From Bacillus sp. RO3 (lineage in GTDB: Bacteria; Bacillota; Bacilli; Bacillales; Bacillaceae_B): 64,000 bases of DNA. Numbering within the stretch: the stretch's first letter is position 1; the number at the start of each line of letters is the position of its first letter. This document shows positions 8,161 through 17,103 of this stretch, one piece after another. The stretch covers positions 62,001 through 126,000 of the forward strand of contig NZ_JAAXCV010000020.1 of NCBI RefSeq assembly GCF_012911895.1, in the 5' to 3' direction. A program made the position numbers and the translations under genes. The notes beneath the pieces are model-generated. The model saw only the letters and a program-made list of their open reading frames with translations. It ran no database searches and had not been told where the DNA came from.

Positions 8161-8439
8161 CTAAGCCTGTTGAAAGCCATACATCGCTACATATACTAGA
8201 AATAATGAAAGAGAGACACCTATAATATTTATCAATACAAGACTCATTTTAACCTTACCGTTGATCCCAATTAAAGCAAAAATCAGTCCCAACACACCAA
8301 AAATTAAAGGTAAAAATACGCTAATATTCAATACAGCCACATATAGTTCATTCCCCCATTTTGTTAGTCCAGCTATAAGTGGGAAACTAGCCATAATGAA
8401 AAATACTCCCGAAATAATAGAATAGTATTTCTTTGCCAT
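8161..8439 (-). CDS. Small three-TM membrane protein
   Basis: 92 residues with three hydrophobic helices (about 8-25, 36-56 and 65-86) and almost no soluble loop. An AAGGGGGATG ribosome site precedes the ATG. No motif beyond hydrophobicity, and no family recognised. Compact three-helix proteins of this kind are common single-gene units in Bacillus accessory regions. Confidence 0.5.
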   Translation of the reverse strand: MAKKYYSIISGVFFIMASFPLIAGLTKWGNELYVAVLNISVFLPLIFGVLGLIFALIGINGKVKMSLVLINIIGVSLSLFLVYVAMYGFQQA

Positions 8440-8575
8440 TCCAAATCATCCCCCTTCATATTTTTGATTGAGAAATATTGTTCTTTAGACGCATAATCCT
8501 CTTGGCCAGTTAAGAGACGCAATGGTAATAATTTCAATCCTAATGAATGCTCAGGATACTTATCGAACTCCTATA

Positions 8576-8863
8576 TCAACTGCTTTTGAATTTTTTTATT
8601 ACAGATACTATAACTGCAACAATGAAAACAATGAGGCTATTTAACATTAAATAGTATCCAACTTGCAAACCATAAAATATTGCAAAAGCATCTTGAATAA
8701 CCAATAGTGCTAAAATACCTCCGATTCCCGCAAACAAAGCGGCTAGTAGTAATATTGTAAAAGCAGCAGAATATAGATTTGTCTTTTTCTTGTATGTTAT
8801 AAATCCAATAATATTAGCAATGATGATGAAAAAGCATGTAAGTATTAAGAAAAAAATAGCCAT
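8576..8863 (-). CDS. Small three-TM membrane protein
   Basis: 95 residues: TM segments at about 2-22, 33-58 and 66-88, a short KKKTN loop after the first and a basic tail KKFKSS. GGGAGG lies 7 nt before the ATG. No family recognised; similar in build to the gene at 8161 but not obviously a sequence copy. Confidence 0.5.
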   Translation of the reverse strand: MAIFFLILTCFFIIIANIIGFITYKKKTNLYSAAFTILLLAALFAGIGGILALLVIQDAFAIFYGLQVGYYLMLNSLIVFIVAVIVSVIKKFKSS

Positions 8864-9356
8864 TTAAACCTCCCTACCTACTACCAACACTTTCTGCAAG
8901 AAGTACATCCCATTCAGCCCCTCTTGTTTGCTTTCATTCCCAATGACCACTTCTTGCTAAAAAATAACCCTTTAATAGTTAGACGGACACCAAAAGATTA
9001 AGTTTTAAATTATTCCGTTAAACTTCCCTTTATTTGAACATCCGTGGCAGCTCATCATTCAGAAAATTCTGTTAATCTTAGCTTATCATAAGCCAGGAAC
9101 TATAAAGACTAGGACGGTAAAATGGTTACATAATATGCAGACCAAACTGCATGACCTCATAAATTTATGTTGTACTGTAAATTTAGTTGCTTATCAGTAT
9201 GGGAAATCACTAAAAACACTGATATATCAATAAAAAAAGCGATACAAAATGCTTTGCAAATTGTACCGCAAATTACTTTGCAATTTATTGGTTTCTCCCT
9301 CTCAATTGAACGGGTTACTATTCCCGGACAGGAGGCTTTACGTGTTCGTTTCTTAC
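8864..9356. other. Intergenic stretch, one repeat copy, no gene
   Basis: Holds a shortened copy of the AT-rich repeat (TATTCCGTTAAACTTCCC, 9011-9028). Around 9240-9290 there are short direct repeats of the type TTTGCAAATT / GCAAATTACTTTGCAATT. I find no supported coding region. Confidence 0.4.
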
Positions 9357-9779
9357 TTATTCTTGAACATTCACATTGAACGTAACCCCGAATTTGTCTT
9401 CTACCATCCCGTACAAGGGACTGAAAGCTGTCTTATGAAGAGGGATCACCACTTCCCCGCCGTCTTCCAAAGCGGTGAAGATGTCTCTCGCTCTTGCCTC
9501 ATCTTCAGGATGGATGGCAATCTGCATGGCGTTGCCTGGATGATACGGCATGCCTTCATACGTATCAGAGAACATAAGATCCGCGTCGCCCACTTTCAGA
9601 TGGGCATGCATAATGCGATCCTTCATCTCATCAGACATGGGATGATCCGGGTCACCCGGTACATCTCCATACGTCATGATACTCAACACGTTCCCACCGA
9701 GGGCTTTCTCATAAAAATGGACCGCTTCCCTCGTGTTGCCGTCAAAAAACAAATACGGATTTAAACGAATGGACATCAT
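9357..9779 (-). CDS. VOC superfamily (PhnB-like) protein
   Basis: 140 residues of the glyoxalase/bleomycin-resistance fold, PhnB/3-demethylubiquinone-type branch. Visible features are the N-terminal LNPYLFFDGNTREAVHFYEK, the mid-domain MHAHLKVGDADLMFSD, then AMQIAIHPEDEARARDIF, ending YGMVEDKFGVTFNVNV. It is a single-domain cytoplasmic protein probably acting as a dimer. The reaction is unknown; many PhnB-like members have no assigned substrate. GGAG precedes the first of two adjacent ATGs. Confidence 0.85.
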   Translation of the reverse strand: MMSIRLNPYLFFDGNTREAVHFYEKALGGNVLSIMTYGDVPGDPDHPMSDEMKDRIMHAHLKVGDADLMFSDTYEGMPYHPGNAMQIAIHPEDEARARDIFTALEDGGEVVIPLHKTAFSPLYGMVEDKFGVTFNVNVQE

Positions 9780-9989
9780 TGAACAGCTCCTTTGGAATTA
9801 TTTAGTAAGACATGTACATGATACTTGAAAAGGGGGATTGGGTAAACTGGGCTCACCCATTTAAATCAATGAATAGATACAAGTGTCTGTTCGTTTACTT
9901 CCCTCAGCAGATCAATCATCGTTTCTTTAGGTACCCTACATCGTGCACGCAAGGCTTTCGCACCGTTACGTTACTAATAGGCAGTGGAA

Positions 9990-10211
9990 TTATTTTTCAT
10001 AGGCGTACAAGACCATTTCCATTCCACTGTGTGTCTTTCGCCAATCGTAAACCACGATGACTTCTTTCCCGCTATTTCGTTCAACCTCAGTCTTAAACGT
10101 CTGTACAGTCTCTTCTATAATGGCTTTCTTATGTTCGTACTTTCCTGAGTTTACTTCTCTTCTGTCATTATATACGATCGTATAATCAACTAATCTGTTC
10201 GTCATATTCAT
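9990..10211 (-). CDS. Hypothetical protein
   Basis: 73 residues starting MNMTNRLVDYTIVYNDRREV; GGAGG is 10 nt before this ATG, which is why it is preferred to the ATG at 10229. It is hydrophilic, with alternating beta and helical character (KKAIIEETVQTFKTEVER, then EVIVVYDWRK). I do not recognise a family. The upstream spacer (9780-9989) contains a short minus-strand open stretch (VPKETMIDLLREVNEQT) that may be a remnant of another gene. Confidence 0.45.
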   Translation of the reverse strand: MNMTNRLVDYTIVYNDRREVNSGKYEHKKAIIEETVQTFKTEVERNSGKEVIVVYDWRKTHSGMEMVLYAYEK

Positions 10212-10308
10212 GTGTCGCGATGCCTCCATATCTGTACCGAGAGTAGTAAATATGTATTGCCCATGACAGCCAAAGTCCTCAATAAGATTCAGATGTACAA
10301 CAAATCCA

Positions 10309-10884
10309 TTACCAAGGTATTACCTTAAGCATCGGCCACTTATTCTTCCATTTATTCGCCTTCGCTTCATAGATTTCTCTCGTAATCATCTGCTTATTGG
10401 GTCTAACGATCATTGAATATAAGTCTTCTAAATCGTAAGGCGCGTAGATTTTATGCGAACCACCTCTTTCAAGCCTTACTCCTAATGCCGTCGCAGTGGT
10501 AGGCCAGCTGTCTATGGCTTCTTCAAGAGACTCATAAGGCTTTATGGAAAAGCCAAATTTCTTCTCGTACCAAAGGTGAACTCTTGCCTGATTTTTCACA
10601 TCTAGCTTAAATGGAAAATCTCCAAGCAGGCTGCACAATTGATCTTTGAGCTTCTTTTCGCCCTCAGGGGTCATATCCCTGGGATCATAATACACGATAT
10701 CCACGTCCGATATTCCGTATTCCAAAGGATAGTCCGAAATATCATTCCATATGGTGTTGGTGATACATCCTGCACCAACATAATAGTCAAAAGGTAGATT
10801 CATGTTTTTTAGAATGTGAAGAAGTCTATTTAATTCTTCACTTTTTGAAATCATCTCTACTAATAGGTCTTCATATAATTTCAT
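10309..10884 (-). CDS. Nucleotidyltransferase family protein (NTP_transf_6-like)
   Basis: 191 residues. The segment YYVGAGCITNTIWNDI (about residues 35-50), the paired acidic DVDIVYYDP (about 65) and DVKNQARVHLWYEKKFG are diagnostic of the DUF925/NTP_transf_6 proteins, which have a polymerase-beta-like nucleotidyltransferase fold. The biological substrate is unknown. The ATG at 10884 is chosen because GGAGG precedes it by 6 nt; a TTG four codons earlier overlaps that site. It stands alone. Confidence 0.8.
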   Translation of the reverse strand: MKLYEDLLVEMISKSEELNRLLHILKNMNLPFDYYVGAGCITNTIWNDISDYPLEYGISDVDIVYYDPRDMTPEGEKKLKDQLCSLLGDFPFKLDVKNQARVHLWYEKKFGFSIKPYESLEEAIDSWPTTATALGVRLERGGSHKIYAPYDLEDLYSMIVRPNKQMITREIYEAKANKWKNKWPMLKVIPW

Positions 10885-10971
10885 ACTTGCCTCCAAGAAA
10901 AAATGTTTGAAACCAATCGTCTATCCAATGAGTTCCTTCTTGAACAACTCCTTATAGTATGAATCTGGAGA

Positions 10972-11169
10972 CTATTCATCACGTTTTGTATTCATTCTTT
11001 TAATGAGGAGTTGTGTTAAGACAATTGATATCGGAATAGGGGAAGCATTGATAGCGATTCTAAGGTGTTCACTTAAAGAAGGATGATCATACCATAGCCA
11101 TCCTTCTATTATGAGTGCGGATACTGCATAAAGGGATAATCCTAATAGTAGCTGTTTGCCTTTGCTCAT
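10972..11169 (-). CDS. Small two-TM membrane protein
   Basis: 65 residues: MSKGKQ, a TM helix at about 7-26 (LLLGLSLYAVSALIIEGWLW), a short polar loop YDHPSLSEH, a second helix at about 38-56 and a basic tail KRMNTKRDE. Resembles other short Bacillus membrane proteins; no function inferred. Confidence 0.5.
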   Translation of the reverse strand: MSKGKQLLLGLSLYAVSALIIEGWLWYDHPSLSEHLRIAINASPIPISIVLTQLLIKRMNTKRDE

Positions 11170-11310
11170 ACTGGCTCTTTATTGTTTACATCATCTTTAG
11201 TTTTAAAGGACATTAAGCTTTACTGTCTATTATTTAAACATTCTCACCGTCAATGGAACAGAACCTACTTTTATTCTTGAATAATGACGAATAGCATGAA
11301 CCAAAGTGCA

Positions 11311-12350
11311 TTAACAGTTTTTCAGTTCTTGTTGCAACATTAATTCCTTCACAATCAAATCCCCAAAGGTTTGTATATCCAGGATATGATTAAAATTCTC
11401 ATTCTCATAATTATATAAACTATTGTACATTCTCACAGCAACCGCTTTATATTTTGGAATGACAAGACAAGCACAACCTGAAGCACCAAGTATCTGATAG
11501 CTCCCTTCAGGTAATTTTGGCCTAATTCATTATAGTCACAGGATACTTTATTATCTTTTAACCACCAAAAGAAACCAAACTTAGGCAATTGGGGATTTAC
11601 TGTCACAGGACTTTGAATTGTTGTGGAAAGGTCAAATACTTCTTTCGGCAAGATTTGTTTTTCATCCATTAATCCTTTATGCAAATGTAAGTTTCCCCAT
11701 AAAGCCAACTCTCTGCTATTAACATATAAGTTTCTTTCATCGCCTATATTTGATCCAATCCTAATAGAAGGATGACTTTCTGGAGAGATTATGTCGCAAA
11801 CTAGAGTGCTCTTACCCTCTGTCGCCCACTCTGTACCTTTCCAACCTAAGGGTATAAAAACCTGCTCAGATAGTATTTGATTAACTGTCTTTCCTGTAGC
11901 TTGCCTTACGATTTCTGCTAATAAGTCAGGACGTTTCCCCTCAATGTCGGTCCCTAAATCGAATACCCTTTGGACAGTATCATTTATAACATTTATTCCA
12001 GTACACCTGGTTACCAAATGTCGAATTGTCGTCTCACCCAAGATTTCTTTATCCCATTCTTTAAAATAGTCACTGATTTTATCATCTAAATATAAAAACC
12101 CTTCAAACACGGCCCATGCAGCTGCCAAACCAACATATGTAACCCTGGTTGAATATACGTTAAATTGTGATGAGGGATCTATGTTCCTGGCTCCCGGCTC
12201 AAAGTGATGGGTGCCGGAATACCATTCGTGTACTATTTCGTTATCTTTCATTATGACTAACGCTGCCCCTGAAGCGTACATCTTCTCTTTCATTTCTTCA
12301 GTATATGTGGTGATGTCTTTAAAGGCCTTCTCATTTGATACTTTATTCAT
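11311..12350 (-). pseudogene. Serine hydrolase (beta-lactamase/PBP-like), frameshifted and catalytically altered
   Basis: Paralog of the intact gene at 19808-20839. Reading from the ATG at 12350 gives 305 residues and a premature TGA at 11433. Shifting by one base in the A4 run at 11515-11518 restores the family C-terminus (LPEGSYQILG, then CLVIPKYKAVAVRMYNS) up to a TAA at 11311, giving about 346 residues, the paralog's length. The nucleophile motif also differs: the paralog has SVRK (S-x-x-K) and this copy STRV, lacking the Lys, and the SYKQ stretch of the paralog is missing. The motif changes suggest a non-functional copy even if the indel were a sequencing error. Confidence 0.8.
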
Positions 12351-12528
12351 TTTTTCACCCTATTCCTTTTTTGTTCCTAACTAACTATTCCACATAAATA
12401 GGTGTAACCCTGCAATAGGATATACCCTGTTATTAAGAAGTTCTTCCGCCTATAGCGCAATCGTTTATTTGAAATTAAAATGAATACTGCAAAATTCAAA
12501 GAATACGATTTATTAAATTCGAAATATA

Positions 12529-12557
12529 TTGAACATTATATTCTGATATATTAGAAT
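12529..12557 (+). promoter_or_regulatory. Promoter of the ArsR-MFS operon
   Basis: TTGAAC (12529-12534), 17 bp, TAGAAT (12552-12557), 34 bp before the TTG start of the regulator. ATTCT...AGAAT forms a small dyad over the -10, a possible autoregulatory site. Confidence 0.6.
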
Positions 12558-12590
12558 AACCTTAACAAGTTTTTTAAAGGAGGATTTTGT

Positions 12591-13631
12591 TTGAAACATT
12601 TATTGCAATCAGATGAAGTAGAATCCATATCCTTAGAAGTGGACTGGTCACCGGTCTGGGAAGTCATCCTTGGCATTTCAGGGTATACCCACAGGAAACT
12701 TCGGCACACATTCGATATGGATAAAGAATGGTCTATAAACTCCCACTCAATGCCTGAATCTTTGGTAAAGAACTTATATGATGTCGAAAAGACGAATGTC
12801 TGGTACGGACTTATCATGCTCCAAAATAAGATATCCGCCGCTACCGTTCAAGAATTTTCGAACAAACTAAAAGAGCTTCCGATTTCTACTTTTTATGAAA
12901 CCTTGCTACCGTATAAGAGCAGAGATCTTGAGTCTGTTAGAGTCGAATTGGCCGGACAGTATATGAAACGTGAATCATTCCAGCATTACTCTACATATTT
13001 TGAAGGTCACGATTTCTTAGAAGGATATATTCAGAGTCTTGGGCGATATTCCTATGAACAATTAACGGATATGCTGGTGAATAGTGTTGGTGAATGGTAC
13101 AACTGGATCAGTCAGAACGAAAATTGGGAAAAGTGGATGCAAGCTCTTGAGAATGAACAAAAACGTAATGGCTCTCTTGATGTAAGAAAGCCTGTAGAAG
13201 AGATAGAAAACGTTACGGACGGAGTGAAATACCTTCCAGAACCGACTGTCTGGAAAGTGAAACTCATCCCTCATGTAGCCTACCGACCATGGATATTAGA
13301 AAAGCGGACTCCTGATACGAAGCTATTTTTCTATCCTTTAAGAGATGAATACCTTGTACCACCTGGTTCACCTTCGACAGAATTAATTCGTGGTCACAAA
13401 GCCTTAGGGGACGAAATCCGATTGACATTACTCTATCACCTCATGAACGGACCACAATCACTACAAGAATTAAGTGTTCAGTTTCACACATCAAAAACTT
13501 CGCTTCATCATCAGCTCTCATTGTTAAAAGCAGCAAAATTTGTGGTCGTCGAGAAAGGGATTTATTCAGTGAACCTACATCGGATTCGCTCTTTTTCAGA
13601 GAAGCTTAATCAATTTCTGGATATTAATTGA
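12591..13631 (+). CDS. ArsR-type winged-helix regulator with large N-terminal domain
   Basis: 346 residues. The DNA-binding domain is at the C-terminus (about residues 255-335: ALGDEIRLTLLYHLMNGP, then LSVQFHTSKTSLHHQLSLLK), preceded by about 250 residues of the DUF5937-like type found in single-component ArsR regulators of Firmicutes. The TTG start follows AAAGGAGG. Its stop overlaps the ATG of the MFS gene (TGATG), so the two are translationally coupled and the regulator probably senses that transporter's substrate. No metal-binding Cys cluster, so the inducer is probably organic. Confidence 0.82.
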   Translation: MKHLLQSDEVESISLEVDWSPVWEVILGISGYTHRKLRHTFDMDKEWSINSHSMPESLVKNLYDVEKTNVWYGLIMLQNKISAATVQEFSNKLKELPISTFYETLLPYKSRDLESVRVELAGQYMKRESFQHYSTYFEGHDFLEGYIQSLGRYSYEQLTDMLVNSVGEWYNWISQNENWEKWMQALENEQKRNGSLDVRKPVEEIENVTDGVKYLPEPTVWKVKLIPHVAYRPWILEKRTPDTKLFFYPLRDEYLVPPGSPSTELIRGHKALGDEIRLTLLYHLMNGPQSLQELSVQFHTSKTSLHHQLSLLKAAKFVVVEKGIYSVNLHRIRSFSEKLNQFLDIN

Positions 13632-14857
13632 TGTATAGATTCTCCAAATCATTCAAAGCTCTTTGGATAGGAGAAGTCATTTCGGAGTTTGGCGGGGCGG
13701 CCGGAGGGATCATAAACGGATTGTTGTTATTTGAATTAACAGGTTCCAAGGAATGGATGGGCGTTCTCTGGCTAATATACTTTATTCCTTCCTTGATTCT
13801 CCAAGGAATTAGTGCTCCTTTTCTTAATCATGTTGTAAAAGAACAAATGCTGAAAAACATTCAATTAATCCGTGCATTTGCTTATCTTCTTCCTTTGATT
13901 GGTTATATGATGAACTCTACCACCGGGATTATCTTTGGATTAATCCTTCTGCAATGTCTCTTGGGATTGATGCAACCCATTTACGCCAGCCTGTCATTTT
14001 CACTATTGCCTGATATTTGTGAGGATAAAGAGCTGGCAGATGCGAATGGTCTACTGGATGGGACCATCAGGCTTATGAGTTTTCTTGCTCCTGGAGCAAC
14101 TTCATTATTACTTGTAGTCAGCCCTACGCATTTCATTTACGTTTTTTCCTCGGTCATGTTCCTTGTCAGCTATTTCGCACTCTCACAAATTCCTCAAACC
14201 AGCATGAAAAAGATGGCAGCATGGACAAAGAAGCTTTGGTGGACAGAGATGAAGGAAGGATACAAAACCTTCTTTAAATACCCTCACCTTCTACGACTTA
14301 CTATTCTTTCATCTACTGTACAGTTTGCAGTAGGAGCAACCTTAGTGTTAAGTGTCCCTTTTTTCCGCGGTGATCTTAACGGTGAGGCATGGCAATATGG
14401 TATATTTTCTGGTGCTTTTCCTGTTGGCTATGCACTTGGAATGATTTTATTAACCAGATTACCAAAAACCTTTCGAACGATGTACGTGGGCTTAATAGGA
14501 GGCGGCCTTTCTTTCGTATTCTTGAATTTTGTTCAATCAATTCCATTAGCTTGGATATGTGAATTATGTGGTGGTATTTTGTTCCCTCTCTTCAATGCCC
14601 AGAATGCGGCTATCTTTCAGAAAGAGGCTCCAAAAGATCGTCTCACACAGCTAAGTGCAGTAAGATTACTGTTCATTAGGGTGACGATGCCTTTAGGAAT
14701 CTTATTTGCTTCCTCTTCGATTGTAGATTTCAGTACACGTCACGCCTATTTAATTGTTGGATCGGCCATAGTTTTACCGGGATTGTATTATTTTGCAACT
14801 ACTTTTTTCAAGCCTAATTCCCGATTCCTTACACGAGAAAAACAAGAGGTCGGTTAA
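13631..14857 (+). CDS. MFS transporter
   Basis: 408 residues with about 12 hydrophobic helices; the first-half loop is GISAPFLNHVVKEQML and the central loop LSQIPQTSMKKMAAWTKKLW. The overall layout (EVISEFGGAAGGIINGLLLF start, PIYASLSFSLLPDICEDKEL) matches drug or siderophore efflux members such as the EntS-like group. The ATG at 13631 shares one base with the stop of the upstream ArsR regulator. The operon ends at the strong terminator 14861-14901. Probable exporter of an unknown small molecule. Confidence 0.85.
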   Translation: MYRFSKSFKALWIGEVISEFGGAAGGIINGLLLFELTGSKEWMGVLWLIYFIPSLILQGISAPFLNHVVKEQMLKNIQLIRAFAYLLPLIGYMMNSTTGIIFGLILLQCLLGLMQPIYASLSFSLLPDICEDKELADANGLLDGTIRLMSFLAPGATSLLLVVSPTHFIYVFSSVMFLVSYFALSQIPQTSMKKMAAWTKKLWWTEMKEGYKTFFKYPHLLRLTILSSTVQFAVGATLVLSVPFFRGDLNGEAWQYGIFSGAFPVGYALGMILLTRLPKTFRTMYVGLIGGGLSFVFLNFVQSIPLAWICELCGGILFPLFNAQNAAIFQKEAPKDRLTQLSAVRLLFIRVTMPLGILFASSSIVDFSTRHAYLIVGSAIVLPGLYYFATTFFKPNSRFLTREKQEVG

Positions 14858-14860
14858 AGA

Positions 14861-14901
14861 AGAGAGTATGTTACAGCTTTTGCTGTAACATACTCTCTTT
14901 T
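14861..14901 (+). terminator. Rho-independent terminator of the ArsR-MFS operon
   Basis: Perfect 17-bp stem AGAGAGTATGTTACAGC / GCTGTAACATACTCTCT around TTTT, followed by T residues. Confidence 0.92.
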
Positions 14902-14903
14902 TG

Positions 14904-15040
14904 GAAAGCTCTTTTCGAAAACATTGTTGCAATCCTGAAGAAGAAAGTAGAAGTTGATTTTCTCTCCACCATGCTCCAATCAAATTTCTGAGCATGTGTC
15001 GGGATTAGAGAACCAAAATGTTAGTAAACAAAATGAACAT
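14904..15040 (+). repeat. Internally deleted copy of the GC-rich hairpin element
   Basis: The left end CCTGAAGAAGAAAGTAG through AAGTTGATTT (14932-14960) and the right end GCTCCAATCA (14973-14982), TTTCTGAGCATG, then ATGTTAGTAAACAAA match the copy at 61254-61480 closely. The GC-rich hairpin centre is missing and replaced by about 12 nt. Homology extends beyond the usual 140-bp core on both sides. Confidence 0.75.
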
Positions 15041-15135
15041 CCCTTTATTAGAAGACCCCAAAATTAAATACATTAGAAGCCGATGACATGCCTCCGAATA
15101 TCTTTATTTATCCTGTGCACGTATCCTTCTATGAA

Positions 15136-17073
15136 TCATAAAACCCTAAAATCCTTCATGCTTTCACCAAGAAGATAATGTGAAAACCACATCAGATTCT
15201 GCTTCATAATCGCCAGATTCATTCGTGGCTGATCGGAACGATAGGCCATTCCTTTAAAGATCATTAATTCTGTTTTCACATCCATATCCTTTAACCCTTG
15301 ATAGAGTTCGTAGGCATTGGAAGCAGGAACTCTTGCATCCTTTTCGCCGTGTTGGATCAAGGTGGGAGTACAAGCTGATGGAAGATAGGTCATGGGAGAT
15401 GTTTTCATATAGATCTCTGGATCATTCCATGGAGTATCTCCTAAATACATGCGAATAAAGGAAGGCATATCTGTATTCTCATAATGGTTGCGCCAATTTG
15501 TAATCCCGCCTCCCACTGAAATCGCCTTAAATCGATCACTGTAGGTAGTACAGAAGGCGGATATAAATCCTCCCTGGCTCCATCCCATAACCCCTACCCG
15601 ATCCTTGTCTGCCATTCCCCTGTGAATTAGTTCATCCACTCCGGATATGACATCTTGGTAGTCACCGATTCCCAGGTTTCTGTAGCTGGCTTTTAAGAAT
15701 TCTTTCCCATAGCCTGAACTGCCCCTGTAGTTTGGTTCTAAGACGATAAAGCCCTTTTCAATAAACGGCTCAACAGGGTATTTTTCATTGAAGCAGCCTG
15801 AATGGATGGGGAAGGATGCCCAATCTGGGCCACCATGGATGAGTACCAATAAAGGATATTGCTTGTTTGGATCGAAGTCTGCCGGGGTTGAGAGCACCCC
15901 TTCTATTTCAAGGTCATCACTGCTTTTCCAGGAGATGATCTCCCTGTTGCTTTTCTGTTTTTCCTTGAATAGCCGATTTTCATTGGATATTTTTTTATCG
16001 TCAAGATAGATTTCAAAGGTCTCATTGGACGTGGCCTTACTGTAGGACAGGTGATCTCCATTCTCTGATATGGAAGCCTCCATGATAAAGCAATCTGTCG
16101 TTTCACTTAACATGTCCACCTTGCCGTCCTCTGACAGAAGCCCAAGCAGAACATTCGTATGATCCTGCCATCTTATGAGAATTCCTTTAGCGGTCCACCT
16201 GATTGGAGTCACCGTAGGATCAACTTCCATTAAAGGTTGAGTGACTTCTCCACTCGTAAGATGATAGATTTCTAATGTACGATCCTTTATGCGGGTCTTA
16301 TAGTAATCCTTTTCCCTTATGCTTGCTGTATAACATATTTTAGTAGCATCCGGCGAAAAGCAAACGCTCTCCCCCAAAAGCTTGTTTCGATTCAGCTTAT
16401 GTATATGACGAGACGGAAGATCGAGAATGTACAGGTCCCGATTCAGATCATCTTCCCCATCCGGGCTTGGAGTAGCCATCCATACAATCTTGTCCCCTTT
16501 ACTTGAAAGATCGAATGCACGGATATGAAAGTCTTTACCGTCAGTTAGTTGATACACGCTGTTATCGCTTCCCAGCTCACGGTAATATAAACAATGATTC
16601 TGATCTTCCCTGCCTGCATGATGGAAATCTCCCTCTATCTCCTTGCGTCCCTTGATTTCTTCAGATTCTTTTGACTGGGCGACATAATATAAACCCTTGC
16701 CCGTAGGCTCCCATTTGAATTGACTGACTCCTTCTTTTTCATCAGTGATTTGAGCCCTGTTCTGCCCATGAATTGACTCAACAAAGATCTGATTCTTCTC
16801 ATCCCCGTCACCAGCGGAACCAAGGTAGGCAATATGCCGGGAATCTGGGGACCATAATGGGGATGTACCCTCTCGATCGTTGGATGTTAGTGAATAGCCT
16901 TCTTCATTTTTTTCATACATCCATATGTGATGTCGATATGCATTGTCTTTCCAGTCAGCTGTGGTTCTGACAAATGCCACGTGTTGACCATCTTCACTTA
17001 TGTTGATATCTGATAAGGTTGGGAGTGAAATAAGGTCTTCACTACTGAGATATGACTTTTCAATGATACTCAT
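15136..17073 (-). CDS. S9 family (prolyl oligopeptidase-like) peptidase with Tyr at the catalytic His position
   Basis: 645 residues. Residues about 1-370 form a WD40/beta-propeller-like N-terminal domain (SPDSRHIAYLG and similar blades), followed by the alpha/beta-hydrolase domain (HGGPDWASF, nucleophile GWSQGGF with Ser499, acid in HGEKDARVP with Asp579). The catalytic His of S9 enzymes usually lies 32 residues after the Asp; here residue 611 is Tyr (KGMAYRSDQP; codon at 15241-15243). The enzyme may be inactive or use another base. AGGAGA precedes the ATG. A metallo-hydrolase lies just upstream on the same strand. Confidence 0.88.
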   Translation of the reverse strand: MSIIEKSYLSSEDLISLPTLSDINISEDGQHVAFVRTTADWKDNAYRHHIWMYEKNEEGYSLTSNDREGTSPLWSPDSRHIAYLGSAGDGDEKNQIFVESIHGQNRAQITDEKEGVSQFKWEPTGKGLYYVAQSKESEEIKGRKEIEGDFHHAGREDQNHCLYYRELGSDNSVYQLTDGKDFHIRAFDLSSKGDKIVWMATPSPDGEDDLNRDLYILDLPSRHIHKLNRNKLLGESVCFSPDATKICYTASIREKDYYKTRIKDRTLEIYHLTSGEVTQPLMEVDPTVTPIRWTAKGILIRWQDHTNVLLGLLSEDGKVDMLSETTDCFIMEASISENGDHLSYSKATSNETFEIYLDDKKISNENRLFKEKQKSNREIISWKSSDDLEIEGVLSTPADFDPNKQYPLLVLIHGGPDWASFPIHSGCFNEKYPVEPFIEKGFIVLEPNYRGSSGYGKEFLKASYRNLGIGDYQDVISGVDELIHRGMADKDRVGVMGWSQGGFISAFCTTYSDRFKAISVGGGITNWRNHYENTDMPSFIRMYLGDTPWNDPEIYMKTSPMTYLPSACTPTLIQHGEKDARVPASNAYELYQGLKDMDVKTELMIFKGMAYRSDQPRMNLAIMKQNLMWFSHYLLGESMKDFRVL

Positions 17074-17103
17074 TTATAAATCTCCTAATCTTTATTGATA
17101 TTG

